From positions 248,001 to 312,000 of the forward strand of contig NZ_QFFU01000005.1 of NCBI RefSeq assembly GCF_003131185.1: a DNA stretch of 64,000 nt. Reading direction: 5' to 3'. Both the position numbers and the translations under genes were made by a program. Positions within the stretch are counted from its first letter, which is position 1, and each line of letters starts with the position of its first letter. The notes below the pieces were generated by a model, which saw only the letters and a program-made list of their open reading frames with translations, was not told where the DNA came from and did not search any database. The stretch comes from Pseudomonas ovata. GTDB taxonomy: Bacteria; Pseudomonadota; Gammaproteobacteria; Pseudomonadales; Pseudomonadaceae. Shown one piece after another: positions 59,519 to 64,000 of the stretch.

Positions 59519-60340
59519 CTAGCCGAACGATTTCTGCAGATGGTCCATGCTGCTGACCAGCGCCTGCTGAATGTCGTCCAGGGCGTGTACGCTCTCGGCG
59601 AAGGGTTCGAACGACAGGTAGCCGGTGTAGCCGCTGGCCAGCAGGCGCTCGATCTGTGGCGCATTGCCGAGAATGTCACCCTCGCCCACCAGCACCCGGT
59701 GACCGTCGCGAATGGTGTTGAGCGGCGCCTCGGCGTCCTCGACCCCGGAAATGTGCACCAGCCCGGTCAGCTCGGGAAACATTTCCACTTCACCGGCCAG
59801 GTGATGGTGGAAGGTGTCGTGCACCAGGCGGAACACGTCCAGCCCGCCGACGGCCTTGATGGCCTCGACCGCCTGGCGCTTGAGACGCAGCGAGCACTCT
59901 TCGAAGCCCAGCGGCTCGACGAAACCCAGCAGGCCGTGCTCGCGCAGGATCGGGCCCAGGTGGGTCAGTGCGGTGCGCAGGCCGGCGGCGCGCTGCGCGG
60001 CATTGCGGGTGTCGCCGCGATCATTCAACGGGCACATCACCAGGCCTTCGGCGCCGCAGTCACGGGCATAACGGGCCAGGCGGGTGGCCTGCTCACGGCG
60101 TTCCTCGTTCCAGACATCAAAGGGATACAGGGCGTTGATCGACAGAACGCGAATGCCTTTGGCCTCGCACAGTTCACGCACCGTCTGCGGCGCGGTGCCA
60201 TCCTCGATTTCAATGCCCTTGAGGTCGTTGCGAATCTCGATGGCATCGGCCCCCAGCTTGACCGCCAGTTCGATGAACTCAGGCAGCGGCAGGCGCGGGG
60301 CAACCATACGGTTAAGGGCAAAACGCAGGGGTTGACTCAT
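59519..60340 (-). CDS. iolI: IolI-like inosose isomerase (TIM barrel)
   Basis: A 273-residue TIM barrel with the metal-binding carboxylate/His set of the IolI type: residues in LGFVEPLGFEECSLR, VHDTFHHHLAG and LVHISGVED. IolI interconverts 2-keto-myo-inositol and 1-keto-D-chiro-inositol, so that D-chiro-inositol can be used. The ATG at 60340 is chosen; the 34-codon extension overlaps a REP doublet. It lies between iolA and iolD in the operon, separated from iolA by 218 bp that contain a REP doublet. Confidence 0.78.
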   Translation of the reverse strand: MSQPLRFALNRMVAPRLPLPEFIELAVKLGADAIEIRNDLKGIEIEDGTAPQTVRELCEAKGIRVLSINALYPFDVWNEERREQATRLARYARDCGAEGLVMCPLNDRGDTRNAAQRAAGLRTALTHLGPILREHGLLGFVEPLGFEECSLRLKRQAVEAIKAVGGLDVFRLVHDTFHHHLAGEVEMFPELTGLVHISGVEDAEAPLNTIRDGHRVLVGEGDILGNAPQIERLLASGYTGYLSFEPFAESVHALDDIQQALVSSMDHLQKSFG

Positions 60341-60446
60341 TATTGTTCTCCGCAACGCATTGAATGATTGAATGATTGAATGTGGCTGTATGGGGGTGCA
60401 TGAGCCACCACCGTTCGGGCACAACCTATAACGTGCAGACACACCG

Positions 60447-60533
60447 CAGGAGCGACCAACGGTCGCGAATGCTGTATCTCAGGCAATCAACAGCCTGCCT
60501 GTTCCGCCCTTTCGCGACCGTTGGTCGCTCCTA
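60447..60533. repeat. REP doublet (REPIN-like) between iolA and iolI
   Basis: Two REP cores in inverse orientation: left CAGGAGCGACCAACGGTCGC, right GCGACCGTTGGTCGCTCCTA (one mismatch between the arms), with about 40 bases between. It is inside the iol operon between two genes, where it may slow degradation of the upstream message. Confidence 0.9.
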
Positions 60534-60558
60534 CACATGGTTTTTTTGCACAAAAGGG

Positions 60559-62058
<1,500 letters not shown>

Positions 62059-62128
62059 GACACTGACTCCGTATTCTTGTTGGACGATTGTGGGTGGTCT
62101 GCAACACCCTGCGGGCTGGCGATACGGT

Positions 62129-62938
62129 TCACAGGTCCATCAACCAGCTGTGTTGCGGGTCGTTGTGAAATTGCCAGGCGCGCTTGGGGCCGGCCATCAC
62201 GTTGAGGTAGTACGATTCGTAGCCATAAGGCACGCTGACCGGGTGATAGCCCCTGGGCACGGTCACCAGGTCGTTGTTTTCCACGGCCATGGCCTGGTCG
62301 ATGCTGCGGTCGTCGGTGTAGACGCGCTGGAACACGAAGCCCTGCGGCGGGTTGACCTGGTGGTAGTAGGTCTCCTCCAGAAAGCTCTCATGCGGCAGGT
62401 TGTCCTGGTCATGCTTGTGCGGCGGATAGCTGGACGAATGCCCGGACGGCGTGCGCACCTCGACCACCAGCAGCGAGTGGGCCACCTCGGTGTCCGGCAG
62501 GATGTCGCACACATAACGGGTGTTGGCGCCCTTGCCGCGTACACTGCGCTTCATGCTTTCGGGCCGGATCAAGCGTGCCGGCAAACCCTGGGCACGGTCG
62601 CCAGGGGCCGCGCACACGGCCACATGGGCAGGCCCGCGAGCCGTGAACAGCGCCTGGCTGTCGGCCGGCAGGTAGACGGCAAAGGGTGACTGCTCTTCGA
62701 ATACCGACTGGCGACCACCGATGTTGTCCCAATCAAAGGCCCCCTGTCCTGGTGCCTCGCCGCTGACACTGACGTGCCCGGCCAGCAGCACCACACACAA
62801 CTCCTTGTCGCCAGCGGCCAGCGGCAGTTGCTCGCCCCCCTCCAGGCGGTAGGCGGCAAAGCCCACGTAGTCCAGAACGCCCTCTTGCAGCGCGACAATG
62901 TCGCGGCCCTGGGGGTTGCTCTTGGTCAACAGATTCAT
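62129..62938 (-). CDS. iolB: 5-deoxy-glucuronate isomerase
   Basis: A 269-residue bicupin (KduI/IolB family) isomerising 5-deoxy-D-glucuronate to 5-dehydro-2-deoxy-D-gluconate, the fourth step. The metal-binding His cluster is in [26 protein letters not shown], and [17 protein letters not shown] is a conserved block. It begins 36 bp downstream of the iolE stop, as expected in an operon. Confidence 0.93.
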   Translation of the reverse strand: MNLLTKSNPQGRDIVALQEGVLDYVGFAAYRLEGGEQLPLAAGDKELCVVLLAGHVSVSGEAPGQGAFDWDNIGGRQSVFEEQSPFAVYLPADSQALFTARGPAHVAVCAAPGDRAQGLPARLIRPESMKRSVRGKGANTRYVCDILPDTEVAHSLLVVEVRTPSGHSSSYPPHKHDQDNLPHESFLEETYYHQVNPPQGFVFQRVYTDDRSIDQAMAVENNDLVTVPRGYHPVSVPYGYESYYLNVMAGPKRAWQFHNDPQHSWLMDL

Positions 62939-62974
62939 GGTCCAGCCCTCCTTTCTCAGGCAACGCTATGGTTG

Positions 62975-63874
62975 TTATCGAACGTCGGCCAGCAATTGGC
63001 GCAATGTGTCGTAGCCCTTCTTGGCGTACGCATAGCTGGGCGCAACGGCCGGGTCCTGCTCGGCCTCGACCACCAGCCAGCCGTGGTAACCGGCCTGGCG
63101 CAAGACGTTCAGCAGGGCCGCAAAGTCGATGTCGCCGTCGCCCGGCACGGTGAAGGTGCCGTTGATGATGCAGTCCGGGAAGCTCCACAGGTTATTGCGC
63201 GCCAGTTGCACCACGGCCTTGCGCACATCCTTGAAGTGCACATGGCAGACCCGCCCGATGTGCTTGCTCAGCACCGCCAGTGGGTCGCCACCGCCCATGT
63301 AGCAGTGGCCTGAATCGAACAGCAGCCCGACTTCATTGCCGGTCAGGGCCATCAGTTGATCGATGTCGGCCGGCGACTCGACGTAGGCGCCCATGTGGTG
63401 GTGATAGGCCAGGCGCACGCCGCGTGACAGGGTGAAACGCGCAAGCTCGGTGAGTTTGTCGGCGTACTCGCGCCAGGCCGCCTCGGTATGAAAGCGCGGA
63501 CGTTCGACCAGCGGGATGCGCAGGCCCTGGATAGAATCGGCGACCTCACCGTAGACCATCACCGTGGCGCCGTTCTGCGCCAGGATGTCCAGGTGCGGAC
63601 CGATGGCTTCGATTTCCTCGGCCACCGAGCGCCGTGCCAGCTGGCTGGAGTACCAGCCCGAGACCAGCGCCAGGCCATAGGGGCGCAAGACATCGCCTAC
63701 GCCCTTGGCGTCTCTGGGAAACTTGCCGTTGAGTTCAAAGCCTTCGTAGCCGATCTGCTGGCCCTCGCTTAACGCCGTGGCCAGCGGCGTCTCGCCGCCC
63801 AGCGCCGGCAGATCGTCGTTGCTCCAGGAAATCGGGTTGATGCCAATGCGAATAGAGGTGTCGGAAACAGACAT
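62975..63874 (-). CDS. iolE: Myo-inosose-2 dehydratase
   Basis: A 299-residue TIM barrel of the IolE type, dehydrating scyllo-inosose to the cyclohexanedione taken by IolD. Signatures are the N-terminal IRIGINPISWSNDD, GEGYEGFELNG-like (QIGYEGFELNGKFP), the metal site in LAYHHHMGAYVES and LFDSGHCYMGGGDP, with VCHVHFKDVR. It is preceded by the iolC end, 49 bp away. Confidence 0.93.
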   Translation of the reverse strand: MSVSDTSIRIGINPISWSNDDLPALGGETPLATALSEGQQIGYEGFELNGKFPRDAKGVGDVLRPYGLALVSGWYSSQLARRSVAEEIEAIGPHLDILAQNGATVMVYGEVADSIQGLRIPLVERPRFHTEAAWREYADKLTELARFTLSRGVRLAYHHHMGAYVESPADIDQLMALTGNEVGLLFDSGHCYMGGGDPLAVLSKHIGRVCHVHFKDVRKAVVQLARNNLWSFPDCIINGTFTVPGDGDIDFAALLNVLRQAGYHGWLVVEAEQDPAVAPSYAYAKKGYDTLRQLLADVR

Positions 63875-63923
63875 GGCTGTACCTTTTTGTTGTTATCGCT
63901 GAATCATTCGTTAAGGGTGTGCT

Positions 63924-64000
63924 TCAGGCGCGGCTGGTGCGCCAGGACTCGATCAGGCCGCTGAAGATGTCCTGCACCCGGGCAATCAGGCCTTCATCGT
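63924..64000 (-). CDS. iolC: 3' end of an iolC-like gene (partial, runs off the window)
   Basis: The last 24 codons of a minus-strand frame, ending GLIARVQDIFSGLIESWRTS-RA and a TGA at 63924. It is open to the right edge. The gene preceding iolE in Pseudomonas iol operons is usually the fused 5-dehydro-2-deoxygluconokinase / aldolase (IolC-IolJ), whose tail is similar; that is inference from order. Confidence 0.5.
   Translation of the reverse strand, partial: DEGLIARVQDIFSGLIESWRTSRA

Overview
The window reads as chromosomal DNA of a Pseudomonas species, most likely in the P. putida / P. fluorescens assemblage. This rests on GC-rich codon use, core genes recognised by their protein sequence (mfd, sthA, the 480-residue gap-like gene, lolC/lolD/lolE, queF, mlaA, the Mrp antiporter operon, ligD with ku, soxR, sfnR/msuD) and REP-type repeats with the GTAGGAGCG core. 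I could run no database search, so the species is not fixed. No tRNA, rRNA, CRISPR array, prophage or intact insertion sequence was seen.

Layout. 1-20.4 kb is housekeeping: two PilZ proteins, a LysR regulator divergent from a GNAT acetyltransferase, MlaA, a HAD-like protein without its catalytic Asp, QueF, a CusRS-like two-component system, the lipoprotein-release transporter LolC-LolD-LolE, a glycerophosphodiesterase, soluble transhydrogenase SthA, a citrate-type MFS transporter, a long GAPDH, Mfd and a CsiV-like protein. 20.4-36 kb is a mosaic of short units: a SWIM-SNF2 helicase, a Tat-exported aldo/keto reductase, the LigD/Ku end-joining pair, an organosulfur unit (msuD-sfnR), a SoxR regulon unit (soxR plus a divergent small monooxygenase, with the operator visible), a cupin-type XRE regulator beside an EamA exporter, an unrecognised protein in an AT-richer repeat-bordered interval, and a TetR/GST pair with duplicated operators. 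36.3-42.5 kb is the complete Mrp-type cation/proton antiporter operon (A/B fusion, C, D, E, F, G). 42.5-50 kb holds two small unknown or DUF proteins, a DUF2235 hydrolase, two chemoreceptors, a DksA-like protein without the zinc-binding set, and a very large inverted repeat.

50.2-64 kb is a myo-inositol uptake and catabolism locus, all on the minus strand. Transcription enters from beyond the right edge: iolC (3' end only), iolE, iolB, iolA/mmsA, iolI, iolD, iolG, iolH and an IolW-like dehydrogenase, closed by a hairpin-plus-T terminator at about 54.3 kb. A second unit encodes the inositol-type ABC transporter (binding protein, ATPase, permease) from its own promoter. The 17-bp spacer of that promoter lies inside a perfect palindrome with the GGAA-N6-TTCC form described for IolR operators. 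Together the two units import inositol, oxidise it, dehydrate and hydrolyse the ring, isomerise the product and finish through methylmalonate-semialdehyde dehydrogenase.

I see no clearly new multi-gene system. The items most worth a second look are the ~550-bp inverted repeat at 47.1-47.6 kb, the mosaic REP-type elements (one of which supplies the C-terminus of the EamA exporter), the unknown 314-residue protein at 33.6 kb, the orphan DUF2235 protein, the 58-codon leader ORF of the inositol transporter operon, and the decayed OsmC fragment beside the GST gene.
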